From positions 682,001 to 746,000 of the forward strand of contig DASRFR010000047.1 of NCBI GenBank assembly GCA_035651455.1: DNA of 64,000 nucleotides, given 5' to 3'. The translations under genes and the position numbers were made by a program. Position 1 is the first letter of the stretch; each line of letters begins with the position of its first letter. The notes under the pieces are model-generated. The model saw only the letters and a program-made list of their open reading frames with translations. It was not told the origin of the DNA and did no database searches. Of this stretch, positions 18,248 through 27,046 are shown piece by piece. This stretch comes from DASRFR01 sp035651455 (GTDB taxonomy: Bacteria; Acidobacteriota; Terriglobia; Terriglobales; Acidobacteriaceae).

Positions 18248-19144
18248 ATGCTTCCGGGCCAACTGCAGCTTCCCTGCGGAGCAAGCGGGCAGAGCGGCGG
18301 GTGTCGAGAAAAAACTCCACAACCGGGAGGCTCGTGGATGGGCCTTGCACTACTGGTCTTAATCTGGCTGATCACTTTTTTCAGCACGTACTTCTTTGTC
18401 GCTAAAACCTGGTGGTTGCCCGCTGGTGCTTCGACGGCGGCGCCTTGGATCGATCATCAATTCACGCTCACCTTCATTATCATGGGCATAGTTTTTGTAG
18501 CAGCCCAGGTGTCGCTTGGCTGGTTCGTGTGGAAGTATCGCGATCGAGGCCCGGCAAGCAAGGTCGATTACTCCCACGGCAACACGAAAATGGAAGTGTT
18601 GTGGACCGCGCTGACGGCAGTTCTGTTCGTCGGCCTTAACCTCATGGGCAGCCATGTGTGGGCCAGTGAGCGTTTCGAGCCAGCGAAGGCTGGAGCGGTC
18701 CAAGTAGAAGCAACGGGGTTGCAGTTCGCCTGGTATTTCCGATATCCAGGACCGGATGGCAAATACGGGCACACCAAGCCGGAGCTGATCGATGCCTCTG
18801 CGGGCGGTGATGCGGCTGTGGGACTGGACACCTCCGACGGTTCGGCGAAAGACGACATCGTCAGCGGCACGATGTATCTGCCCGTCAACCGCGAAGTCGA
18901 TCTCAGCTTGCGCGCCCAGGATGTAATCCACAGTCTTTTCATTCCGAATATGCGTTTCAAGCAGGATGCGGTGCCTGGCCTGATCATCCACATGCACTTC
19001 ACCCCGACGCAGACGGGAGACTACGAAATTGCTTGCGCCGAACTTTGTGGACTGGGCCACTACAAGATGCACGGCATGCTCAAGGTCCTTAGCCAGGAGG
19101 ACTTTGACAAATGGATAGCCAGCAAGGAGGCGGAGAAACAGTAA
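18248..19144 (+). CDS. coxB: Cytochrome c oxidase subunit II
   Basis: Subunit II of a heme-copper oxidase; it carries the CuA centre that takes electrons from cytochrome c. The 298-residue product has two transmembrane segments (about 30-52 and 72-94). A periplasmic cupredoxin domain follows, with the subunit II signature VEATGLQFAWYFRYPG, the CuA histidine in DVIHSLFIPNMR, and the CAELCGLGHYKM motif supplying the other CuA ligands. No C-terminal cytochrome c domain is fused. An internal ATG at 18338 just before the first helix is an alternative start. It is the first gene of a tight operon; its stop TAA shares a base with the next ATG. Confidence 0.95.
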   Translation: MLPGQLQLPCGASGQSGGCREKTPQPGGSWMGLALLVLIWLITFFSTYFFVAKTWWLPAGASTAAPWIDHQFTLTFIIMGIVFVAAQVSLGWFVWKYRDRGPASKVDYSHGNTKMEVLWTALTAVLFVGLNLMGSHVWASERFEPAKAGAVQVEATGLQFAWYFRYPGPDGKYGHTKPELIDASAGGDAAVGLDTSDGSAKDDIVSGTMYLPVNREVDLSLRAQDVIHSLFIPNMRFKQDAVPGLIIHMHFTPTQTGDYEIACAELCGLGHYKMHGMLKVLSQEDFDKWIASKEAEKQ

Positions 19145-20880
19145 TGGCGACCCCGGGAGTAGTTCACGCGCACGCGGCCCCGCAGGGCTTCATTCGGAAA
19201 TATATTTTCAGCCTCGATCACAAGGTTATTGGAATCCAGTACTACTTTCTCGCGCTCGCAGCGGTGTTGGTGGGGATGTTTCTCTCGCTGCTTATGCGGA
19301 TTCACCTGGTATGGCCGACTGCCAGCATTCCCTTGTTCGGCGAAATTAAGCCCGAAACTTATCTCACGCTGCTCACCATGCACGGCACCATTATGGTGTT
19401 TTTCGTGCTGACAACAGCGCCGCAGAGTGGTTTCGGGAACTATTTCCTTCCGATCCAGATTGGCGCGCCAGACATGGCGTTTCCCACGCTGAATATGTTG
19501 TCTTTCTGGACCACGTTTGTCGCTTTCGTCGTCATGATCGCAGCATTCTTTGTGGAGGGCGGCGCGCCGCTCCACGGCTGGACGGGATACGCGCCTTTAA
19601 GCGCGTTGCCGGGGGCAGGTCCAGGTGAGGGACTGGGCGCGGACCTGTGGATCACGAGTATTGCGATTTTCTGCGCGGCTTCGCTAATGGGGGCGCTGAA
19701 TTTCATTACCACTGTCCTCGATCTTCGCGCCAAGGGCATGACCATGATGCGAATGCCCCTGACCTGTTGGGCTTGGTTCATTACGGCTATCCTGGGACTG
19801 CTGGCTTTTGGTGTGCTGTTGGCCGCGGGCATCCTGCTGCTCATGGACCGCAACCTGGGCACAAGCTTCTTCGTGCCCGGTGGACTGAGCGTCAGCGGAA
19901 ACCTCGTGAAGCACAGTGGCGGATCGCCATTGCTGTGGCAGCATCTGTTCTGGTTCTTTGGACATCCCGAGGTTTACATCGCGATTCTCCCCGGCATGGG
20001 CGTGGCGTCGCAGATGCTGTCGACGTTTTCGCGCAAGCCGATCTTCGGATACAAGGCGATGGTCTATGCCATGCTCTCGATTGGCCTGCTCGGCTTTGTC
20101 GTGTGGGGTCACCACATGTTCATGAGCGGAATGAGCCCGTATTCGGCGTTCGCTTTTTCCATCATGACCATGGCGATCGGGGTGCCGTCCGCTATCAAGA
20201 CATTCAACTGGTTGGGCACTATTTACAAAGGCCGAGTGCGATTTGATACCCCGATGCTGTACGCCATCGGCTTCGTCTCCCTCTTTGTGTCGGGCGGATT
20301 AAGCGGACCCTTCCTGGCTCAACCAGTTCTCGATATCCCGCTGCACGACACCTACTTTGTGGTCGGGCACTTTCACCTGATCATGGGTGTGGCCGCGATC
20401 TTCGGCATGTTTGCCGGGACCGCCTACTGGTTTCCCAAAATGTTCGGCCGCATGATGAGTGAGAGCCTGGGTAGAATTCACTTCTTCATCACGTTGGCGG
20501 GCACGTACGCGATTTTTATGCCCATGCATTACCTGGGATTGGCGGGACAAACGCGACGCTATTCGCAGTTCACCGAAGTGCATTACATGACACAGCTGAT
20601 CCCGGTGCAAAGGTTCATGACGTACGCGGCTGTGATCACCATCGGCGCGCAACTGATCTTTGTAGTGAATTTGTTCTGGAGCATGTTCAAAGGACCCAAG
20701 GCATCGGACAACCCGTGGGAGGCGACGACCCTCGAATGGACAACGGCCACACCACCCCCGCATGACAACTTCGGTGGGCATACGCCGGTGGTAAACCACG
20801 GTCCGTATGAATATAGTGTGCCCGGGGCGGCGCGGGACTACACCATGCAAACCGATCCTGCGACATCGACGGCACACTGA
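19144..20880 (+). CDS. coxA: Cytochrome c oxidase subunit I
   Basis: The catalytic subunit, which reduces oxygen at a heme a3-CuB centre and pumps protons. The 578-residue protein has twelve predicted helices and the expected ligands: TMHGTIMVFF (heme a His), FFGHPEVYIAILPGMG (CuB His with the cross-linked Tyr), VWGHHMFMSGM (CuB His pair) and HDTYFVVGHFHLIMG (heme a3 and a His). GHPEVY places it in the A-type (aa3-like) group. GGAGG lies upstream of ATG 19144, so the longer frame from 19111 is not used. Start and the coxB stop overlap as TAATG, indicating translational coupling. Confidence 0.97.
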   Translation: MATPGVVHAHAAPQGFIRKYIFSLDHKVIGIQYYFLALAAVLVGMFLSLLMRIHLVWPTASIPLFGEIKPETYLTLLTMHGTIMVFFVLTTAPQSGFGNYFLPIQIGAPDMAFPTLNMLSFWTTFVAFVVMIAAFFVEGGAPLHGWTGYAPLSALPGAGPGEGLGADLWITSIAIFCAASLMGALNFITTVLDLRAKGMTMMRMPLTCWAWFITAILGLLAFGVLLAAGILLLMDRNLGTSFFVPGGLSVSGNLVKHSGGSPLLWQHLFWFFGHPEVYIAILPGMGVASQMLSTFSRKPIFGYKAMVYAMLSIGLLGFVVWGHHMFMSGMSPYSAFAFSIMTMAIGVPSAIKTFNWLGTIYKGRVRFDTPMLYAIGFVSLFVSGGLSGPFLAQPVLDIPLHDTYFVVGHFHLIMGVAAIFGMFAGTAYWFPKMFGRMMSESLGRIHFFITLAGTYAIFMPMHYLGLAGQTRRYSQFTEVHYMTQLIPVQRFMTYAAVITIGAQLIFVVNLFWSMFKGPKASDNPWEATTLEWTTATPPPHDNFGGHTPVVNHGPYEYSVPGAARDYTMQTDPATSTAH

Positions 20881-20887
20881 TTCGGGT

Positions 20888-21637
20888 ATGGCGACTTTGA
20901 GTCCAACAGCAGTCAAGTTTCCCCAAACACACCATGGCGGCGGTGAGGGTGCGCCTCCTTTTTACGGGGGAGGAGGCGGCGATGGCCGCGGTGGAGGCAG
21001 CAATTCCCCCGATTACGGGCAGCGGTTGCGGCGGGCGCGCCTCGGCCTGGTGGTGGGCATCACGCCCATTGTCATGCTTTTCGTGTCGTTCACGAGCGCG
21101 TACATCGTGCGGCAAGGCCTGCCAACGCTGGATGTGCGCACCAGTACTTACGTTCACGACTGGCTCCCGGTGCATTTGCCCTGGGTGCTGCTGCTCGTGA
21201 ACACCGTTATCCTGCTGGTAAGCAGCGGGACGATGGAAATGGCACGGCGGCAAATCACGCGTCAGGCAGCATTGGCGCCGGTGCGCTCCATACCGGGTGT
21301 CTCTCTAGGCGAGGAGAAAATATTTCCCTGGCTACCCTTCACGGTCGTGCTGGGCGTGGCCTTCCTGATCGGACAGTGGGAAGCTTGGCAAGAACTCGCG
21401 GCACGCGGGTTCTACCTTGCGACGAGCGCCAGCAGTTCCTTCGTGTACCTACTAACGGGCATGCATGCGATTCACCTGCTTGGCGGAATGCTGGCGCTGC
21501 TATATGCGGCGATCACTTCGTTGCTGAACCGGCCGGTAGAAGCGCGCCGCATTGTTGTCGATATCACCGCCTGGTACTGGCACTTTATGGCTCTGTTGTG
21601 GATTTACATCTTCGCTTTGATCGAGATTGCGCGTTAG
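20888..21637 (+). CDS. coxC: Cytochrome c oxidase subunit III (first copy)
   Basis: A 249-residue membrane protein of the heme-copper oxidase subunit III family, seven bp after coxA. A soluble N-terminus of about 45 residues is unusually glycine-rich (HHGGGEGAPPFYGGGGGDGRGGG). Five hydrophobic helices follow. The subunit III hallmarks GFYLATSASSSFVYLLTGMHAIHLLGG and WYWHFMALLWIYIFALIEIAR are present. Subunit III stabilises the proton-uptake path of subunit I. The next gene encodes a second, different subunit III family member, so this operon has two. ATG 20888 is chosen because the upstream part of the frame lies inside coxA. Confidence 0.92.
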   Translation: MATLSPTAVKFPQTHHGGGEGAPPFYGGGGGDGRGGGSNSPDYGQRLRRARLGLVVGITPIVMLFVSFTSAYIVRQGLPTLDVRTSTYVHDWLPVHLPWVLLLVNTVILLVSSGTMEMARRQITRQAALAPVRSIPGVSLGEEKIFPWLPFTVVLGVAFLIGQWEAWQELAARGFYLATSASSSFVYLLTGMHAIHLLGGMLALLYAAITSLLNRPVEARRIVVDITAWYWHFMALLWIYIFALIEIAR

Positions 21638-21658
21638 CGCCAAGGAGAGACGCAAACG

Positions 21659-22417
21659 ATGGCCGATGTCGCGGTGCAGCATGAGCTGACAGGGGCGTTT
21701 GAACCATCCTTATTCGGGACCTATTCGAAGAAGATCGGGATGTGGCTGTTCCTTGCCTCCGACTCACTGACTTTCGGAGCGTTGCTGTTCGCATACAGCT
21801 ACGGGCGCATTTCGAATCCAGCGTGGCCCACACCTTTCGGCAAGGAAAGCATCGCCAACGCGACCCTCATGACCGCGTGCCTGCTCTCCAGTTCTCTCAC
21901 CATGGTACTAGCGGTATTGGCTTCGCATCGTGGAGATAAAGCCTGGATCCGCAACTGGCTGCTGGCGACGATGGTGTTCGGCACGGCGTTCATCGTGCTG
22001 CACGCGATGGAGTGGACGAAGCTGATCGGCGAAGGCATGACACCCTTCAAGAATCCGTGGGCTGCCACGGTTCCGCAATTTGGCGGAACATTCTTTACAC
22101 TCACTGGCATGCACATGTTGCACGTAACGATCGGTGTCATCTATCTCGGCGTGGTGGCATTCCGGAAAAAGTTTCTGCCAGTGCTTTTAGCGCTGTGGCT
22201 TGTGGGATGGCTAGCCACGCCGGCCAACAGCATCTTCCACTATGGCATTCATGCGCTGCTGATGGGGGCAATAGTTTCGGCGATGATCCTTTTCCTGCAT
22301 CCTAAGGATTACGATGCCCACGATGTCGAGGTCTCAGGCCTGTATTGGCACTTCGTTGACCTGGTGTGGATGTTCATTTTCCCGCTGGTGTATCTGATGT
22401 CTACCAAGATTGTGTAA
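21659..22417 (+). CDS. Cytochrome c oxidase subunit III family protein (second copy)
   Basis: A 252-residue membrane protein with six to seven helices. It starts with GTYSKKIGMWLFLASDSLTFGALLFAY, a typical subunit III opening. FGGTFFTLTGMHMLHVTIGVIYL and GLYWHFVDLVWMFIFPLVYLMS contain the conserved family motifs. AAGGAGAG lies 9 nt before the ATG. Unlike the neighbouring subunit III it keeps the N-terminal helix pair and lacks the Gly-rich leader, so the two appear to be distinct paralogues rather than one split gene. Duplicate subunit III genes are, from memory, a recurring arrangement in Acidobacteria; whether both enter the same complex is unknown. Confidence 0.92.
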   Translation: MADVAVQHELTGAFEPSLFGTYSKKIGMWLFLASDSLTFGALLFAYSYGRISNPAWPTPFGKESIANATLMTACLLSSSLTMVLAVLASHRGDKAWIRNWLLATMVFGTAFIVLHAMEWTKLIGEGMTPFKNPWAATVPQFGGTFFTLTGMHMLHVTIGVIYLGVVAFRKKFLPVLLALWLVGWLATPANSIFHYGIHALLMGAIVSAMILFLHPKDYDAHDVEVSGLYWHFVDLVWMFIFPLVYLMSTKIV

Positions 22418-22458
22418 CGCGAACGGCGGCGGAAACCGGCCGAAGGAGCCTGCAACAG

Positions 22459-22770
22459 ATGCACAAAATGGCAGCAACACACGACGAGGACAAGAGCCAA
22501 TACTTCTGGGTCTGGGGCGCGCTGCTGGTGCTCACCGGAATCGAGGTCGTGCTGGCCTACGAACAAGTGCTGACGCCGCTGCACATGCTGGAAGTTCTGA
22601 TGGTGCTTTCGATCTTCAAGGCGGCGCTGATTATCGCTTACTTTATGCACCTGAAGTTCGAAATTCCGGTGATGCGCTTCATGCTGATGTCGTCGGTGGC
22701 GGTTTGCTTGTGCCTGATGTGCATCTTCTTTGCCGACGCGGCAAGAATTTTGTCGCTTGGAGTCAGATGA
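22459..22770 (+). CDS. Cytochrome c oxidase subunit IV family protein
   Basis: A 103-residue protein with three transmembrane helices matching the prokaryotic subunit IV (CoxD/CyoD-type) pattern: WVWGALLVLTGIEVVLAY, MVLSIFKAALIIAYFMHLKFE and FMLMSSVAVCLCLMCIFF. The central FKAALIIAYFMHL is the family signature. Subunit IV is an accessory part of bacterial heme-copper oxidases. GGAG lies 10 nt before ATG 22459. The frame is open upstream to 22366, but that part overlaps the subunit III gene. The stop overlaps the next ATG (ATGA). Confidence 0.9.
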   Translation: MHKMAATHDEDKSQYFWVWGALLVLTGIEVVLAYEQVLTPLHMLEVLMVLSIFKAALIIAYFMHLKFEIPVMRFMLMSSVAVCLCLMCIFFADAARILSLGVR

Positions 22771-23006
22771 AACAGTACTGGCTGGTTTGCGGTTTACTTC
22801 TTGCTCTATGGGCAGCTCCGGCCCTGGGACAGGGGTGCGCCATGTGCTATTCCACCGCGGCTGCCGCCAGTAAGGACGGCCAACATGCGATCAATCGCGC
22901 CATCCTGGTCCTGCTCATCCCCCCTGTTGGCTTCATGACTGCGGGCGTGGGCTGGGCCTTTTGCTATGGCAAGAAGCGGGATCGCGAAAAATTACCTCAA
23001 ACTTAA
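22767..23006 (+). CDS. Small exported or membrane CxxC protein at the end of the cox operon
   Basis: This 79-residue protein is translationally coupled to the subunit IV gene by an ATGA overlap. A signal-like first helix (YWLVCGLLLALWAAPALG) is followed by QGCAMCYSTAAAASKDG and a second helix (AILVLLIPPVGFMTAGVGWAFCYG), then a short basic tail. The GCAMCY motif right after the first helix would face the periplasm and could hold copper or a disulfide. Position as the last gene suggests an assembly factor or a small subunit. I know of no characterised family, so the function is inferred only from context. Confidence 0.7.
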   Translation: MKQYWLVCGLLLALWAAPALGQGCAMCYSTAAAASKDGQHAINRAILVLLIPPVGFMTAGVGWAFCYGKKRDREKLPQT

Positions 23007-23063
23007 GCTGCGAGTTCCAAAGCCGCCCTTCCCGGACAATAGTCTTCATCACACACATTCCGT

Positions 23064-23801
23064 TTACTTGTTCGGCGCACTGAGGAATACGGCCTGTCCT
23101 ACCTCCAGTCGACCCATGCGAGTGACTGTCCCATAGATTCCCGCGTTGTTCTGGTTCGCACGAACTACCGCTTTCATCCATTCTGGCGCGGAACTTGCCG
23201 AGTCGGGATCAAGGTTCAGCATCGAGCAACGAACGTCACGCATCGTCACGGTGATCGTAGGAGCCTCCTGCCTCTCTCCGAACGAGAGCACAGCGCCCAG
23301 CCATTCATCTTCCTGGAAGGGGACTGGTCGCAGTGAACGAACAACAACGTTCGGGCGAAATCGTCGGACGTCCGGGGTTCCCCCCGCGACCCGTGCGATC
23401 TCGTGGACCGTATCCAACGCGATCACCGAGATGCTCGCCTCATCAAAAATGCCGTGCTTCAACTGCATCATCTGCACGGGAGCGCCATAGCGACGTCCGA
23501 CCTCCATGGCCAAGGCGTCTCCGAAGACCGGCATCTCTTCGCCATCAGGCGTGCAAATATGCGTCGGAAGCTCTTCCTGGGCACCGTTTTCATGGCGGCG
23601 CGGAGTAAACAGGAGCAGGTCGGGGAGCTTGCTCGCTGTCAGCCACGGGAAGCCGCCGCGGTCATCAACTCGGCGGAATGCGAGCCGCCTGTCCCCATCG
23701 AGCCCGTGCCAGCCCATATTGGCGGCTTCGAGCCGTTCGCCACACATGGACTTAACGGGATACCGGAAGATCGCCTCTACATGTCCGATCTGGATAAGCA
23801 T
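23064..23801 (-). CDS. MOSC domain-containing protein
   Basis: A 245-residue protein with an N-terminal MOSC beta-barrel (HVEAIFRYPVKSMCGERLEAANMGWHGLDGDRRLAF) and a C-terminal MOSC domain. The conserved cysteine is in MRDVRCSMLNLDPDS, with RPNVVVRS and GIYGTVTRMGRLEVGQAVFL around it. The family includes molybdenum-cofactor sulfurases and the mARC/YcbX-type reductases, where that cysteine binds or transfers the cofactor. This size fits YcbX-like proteins without a ferredoxin domain. No molybdenum genes are nearby. It is convergent with the cox operon and divergent from uvrA. Confidence 0.9.
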   Translation of the reverse strand: MLIQIGHVEAIFRYPVKSMCGERLEAANMGWHGLDGDRRLAFRRVDDRGGFPWLTASKLPDLLLFTPRRHENGAQEELPTHICTPDGEEMPVFGDALAMEVGRRYGAPVQMMQLKHGIFDEASISVIALDTVHEIARVAGGTPDVRRFRPNVVVRSLRPVPFQEDEWLGAVLSFGERQEAPTITVTMRDVRCSMLNLDPDSASSAPEWMKAVVRANQNNAGIYGTVTRMGRLEVGQAVFLSAPNK

Positions 23802-24073
23802 GCCCGGTCAACTCCGACGATCGCTCGAGTTCACCGTTGGGAGCGAAAGATCGTCGCGCTAGGTCGCTCCAGTATATTTATCAGCACAAAAACTTGTCCG
23901 TTAATGCGCGCCTTACCTGCAGGCTGAAGATGGCCTTCGCCTGCGTCGATGGTTTGAGCCTGTTTGACGTCCCCGCTTATAATAGAAAGATTCCCTGGCA
24001 GCGCTGGAGTTCCCTGAGAACCTGCGGACGTATTCGGCCCGGGGTACGACAAGCTGCAGGCGGTCCCTTACGG

Positions 24074-27046
24074 ATGTCCACGGATACGATTCTGGTTCGC
24101 GGTGCGCGGGTTCATAACCTCAAAAACATCGATTTTGAGATAGCTCACAACACCTTGACGGTGGTGACGGGCGTGTCAGGATCGGGCAAGTCGTCGCTCG
24201 CCTTCGACACCATCTACGCAGAGGGTCAGCGGCGGTACGTAGAGTCATTGTCGGCCTACGCGCGGCAATTCCTGGAGCGTATTGAAAAGCCCGATGCGGA
24301 CGTGATCGACGGCATCGCCCCGGCCGTCGCGATCCGGCAGAAGAATTCGACGCGGAATCCGCGATCCACGGTAGGCACGGCAACCGAGATCTTTGACTAC
24401 CTGCGCCTGCTGTTCGCGCGTGTGGGCCGCACTTACTGCGCGAAATGCGGGCAGGAAGTGAAGAAAGACACCGTGGACGAGGTTGCGACTACGGTTCTCG
24501 CCCTCGGAGAAGGGACTCGGCTGAACGTGCTGTTCCCGATCCGCCCTCTGGGAACTGAAAACGGCGGGGGCGCCGGAGCGGCCCCGAAAAAGAAGACCTC
24601 GGGTCGAGGTACTCGTGCTGCAAGCGCCCAATCTGCTGCAGCTCGAGCGGCAGCCGCCGCAATTTCCGATCCGATGAAACATCGCCTTTTCGATTTGCGG
24701 CAGCGCGGCTTCAACCGGCTATACCAGAATGGAGAGGTTTTCGAGTTCTCCACGCCCGAGTCGCTGCTGGATGTTGATTTTTCGGCTTCCCTGTTCGCAC
24801 TGCTCGATCGTCTGGTGGTTGCGCAGGACTGTCGAGCCAGGATCGTAGACGCGGTGGAGAGCGGTTACCGCGAAGCAGGGGAGGTCATCTTCCAGACCGC
24901 CCCACGCGAGGAGGAGAGAGCCCGCCAACTGCGATTTTCGCAGCGATTTGAATGCAAGGCTTGCGGCATCCGCTACGAAGAGCCGGAGCCTCGCCTGTTT
25001 TCGTTCAATAATCCTTACGGCGCATGTCCCCGATGCCAGGGATTCGGCAACACTATCGATTTCGATCTCGACTTGGTGATCCCGGACAAGACGAAAACTC
25101 TGAACCAGGGCGCGGTTGAGCCGTGGACCAAGCCGAAGTACCGACCGCTGTTCACGGAACTGAAACGTTTTGCCCGGCAGCTGGAAATCCCGTTGGACGT
25201 ACCCTGGGCCGAACTCGATCCCGAACACCAACGGATGATCGTCGAGGGGGAAGCTAAGTTTCCTGGAGTGCGGGGGTTTTTCCAGCATCTTGAGCGCAAG
25301 AAATACAAGCTGCACGTGCGGGTGTTTCTTAGCCGCTATCGCGGGTACTCGGTATGCTCCACCTGCGGCGGAGCACGTCTTCGGCTGGAGGCGCGCCAGG
25401 TAAAGATCAACGGCAAAGACATCTGCGAGATCTGCGGCTTCACGGTGGAAAAGGCGCTGCAGTTCTTTGAGGGCATCAGCTTAACCGACCAGGAGGCCGA
25501 CATCGCGGAGAAACTGCTGGATGAAATCCGCGACCGGCTGCGGTTTCTTAACGATGTTGGACTGGAGTACCTGACATTGGACAGGCTGTCATCCACGCTG
25601 TCCGGAGGTGAAGCCCAGCGGATTCAACTGGCGACGTCCTTGGGCTCGCGCCTGGTTGGTACTCTGTACGTGCTCGACGAGCCCTCTATCGGCTTGCACA
25701 GCCGTGACACCCACCGGCTCATCAAGATCCTGCACGACTTGCGCAATCTGGGAAATACTATCCTGGTGGTGGAGCATGATCCAGACATCATGATGGCCTC
25801 GGATCACATTCTGGACCTGGGCCCGGGCGCGGGAGAAAACGGCGGCAAGGTGGTGGCGACAGGAACCTATGAGGAGATCAAGCACAATCCCACGTCGCTC
25901 ACTGGCCGCTACTTGTCCGATGATCTGCATATCCAGATGCCGACGGCGCGCCGCAGGCCCGGCCCACAGCAGATCAAGATTTTCGGAGCACGCGCGCACA
26001 ATCTGAAGCGCATAGATCTGAATGTCCCGCTGGGCATGCTGGTGGCAATCACCGGGGTGTCTGGATCGGGTAAATCGACGCTCTTGCACAACGTGCTGTA
26101 CGAGGCGCTGGCCAGCGCAAACAAACAAATTGACTTTGCCGTCCCCCGCTCAACATTGTGGGACGGCGTAGAGGGCGCGGAATTCATCGACGAAGTTGTG
26201 CTCGTAGACCAATCGCCAATCGGGCGAACGCCGCGTTCCAATCCCGTCACTTACATCAAGGCGTTTGATGGTATTCGCGAACTGTACGCGTCCACGCCGG
26301 AAGCCCAGAAGCGGGGCTTCACCGCCGGGCATTTTTCGTTCAATGTCCCCGGCGGCCGTTGCGAAAACTGCCAGGGGGACGGGACGGTCACGGTCGAAAT
26401 GCAATTCTTGGCCGACGTGGAACTAATTTGTGAGGAATGCAAGGGCACCCGTTACAAGCCCGAAGTGCTGGAAGTCCGCTATCGCGGTAAGAACATTCAC
26501 GAGGCGCTCAATCTAACGGTAAAGGAGGCGCTCAAGTTCTTCGCCGAGGTGCCCAGGATAACGGAGAAGCTGCGGGTCCTGGAAGAAGTGGGACTGGGTT
26601 ATCTGCGGCTCGGACAGTCGGCGACCACGCTGTCAGGCGGCGAAGCGCAGCGTATGAAACTGGCGGCGCATCTGCAACCAGCGGCCCGGGAAGTGGGCAG
26701 GCCCGCGGTGGGCGATAACGGCCACCGCCGGCGCAACCGCATGCTTTACATCTTCGATGAACCCACTACCGGCCTCCACTTTGATGACGTGAGCAAACTA
26801 CTCACATCCTTCCGCCGTCTAATAGAAGCAGGGGGCTCTATTGTCGTCATCGAGCACAACCTTGAAGTCATCAAGACCGCGGATTGGGTGATTGATCTAG
26901 GCCCGGAGGGCGGTGAGCGGGGCGGATATGTAGTCGGTTGCGGCCCGCCGGAGAGCATCGCCAAGCTTAAGAATTCCTATACAGGCCAGTATTTGGCACG
27001 GGTGCTGAACGGCAACGGAGCCGTGCGTTCGAATGGGAACAAGTAA
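24074..27046 (+). CDS. uvrA: Excinuclease ABC subunit A
   Basis: The damage-recognition ATPase of nucleotide excision repair, which acts as a dimer loading UvrB. The 990-residue product has two ABC modules. The first has Walker A GVSGSGKSS (33-41) and LSGGEAQRIQLATSLGS with LYVLDEPSIGLH. The second has GVSGSGKSTLLH and LSGGEAQRMKLAAHL with LYIFDEPTTGLH. Zinc knuckles are visible as CKAC...CPRC in the first half and CENC...CEEC in the second. Two insertions are unusual: an Ala/Lys-rich linker at about 160-199, and a basic stretch of about 24 residues (about 865-888) between the second signature and Walker B. ATG 24074 begins the conserved sequence; the longer frame to 23837 is not conserved-looking. 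Its 3' end overlaps the next gene by 14 bp. Confidence 0.96.
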   Translation: MSTDTILVRGARVHNLKNIDFEIAHNTLTVVTGVSGSGKSSLAFDTIYAEGQRRYVESLSAYARQFLERIEKPDADVIDGIAPAVAIRQKNSTRNPRSTVGTATEIFDYLRLLFARVGRTYCAKCGQEVKKDTVDEVATTVLALGEGTRLNVLFPIRPLGTENGGGAGAAPKKKTSGRGTRAASAQSAAARAAAAAISDPMKHRLFDLRQRGFNRLYQNGEVFEFSTPESLLDVDFSASLFALLDRLVVAQDCRARIVDAVESGYREAGEVIFQTAPREEERARQLRFSQRFECKACGIRYEEPEPRLFSFNNPYGACPRCQGFGNTIDFDLDLVIPDKTKTLNQGAVEPWTKPKYRPLFTELKRFARQLEIPLDVPWAELDPEHQRMIVEGEAKFPGVRGFFQHLERKKYKLHVRVFLSRYRGYSVCSTCGGARLRLEARQVKINGKDICEICGFTVEKALQFFEGISLTDQEADIAEKLLDEIRDRLRFLNDVGLEYLTLDRLSSTLSGGEAQRIQLATSLGSRLVGTLYVLDEPSIGLHSRDTHRLIKILHDLRNLGNTILVVEHDPDIMMASDHILDLGPGAGENGGKVVATGTYEEIKHNPTSLTGRYLSDDLHIQMPTARRRPGPQQIKIFGARAHNLKRIDLNVPLGMLVAITGVSGSGKSTLLHNVLYEALASANKQIDFAVPRSTLWDGVEGAEFIDEVVLVDQSPIGRTPRSNPVTYIKAFDGIRELYASTPEAQKRGFTAGHFSFNVPGGRCENCQGDGTVTVEMQFLADVELICEECKGTRYKPEVLEVRYRGKNIHEALNLTVKEALKFFAEVPRITEKLRVLEEVGLGYLRLGQSATTLSGGEAQRMKLAAHLQPAAREVGRPAVGDNGHRRRNRMLYIFDEPTTGLHFDDVSKLLTSFRRLIEAGGSIVVIEHNLEVIKTADWVIDLGPEGGERGGYVVGCGPPESIAKLKNSYTGQYLARVLNGNGAVRSNGNK

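Noticed and set aside
20888..22417. The two subunit III genes as one gene split by a frameshift
   Set aside because: Each has its own start, complete helix set and family motifs, with a ribosome-binding site between.
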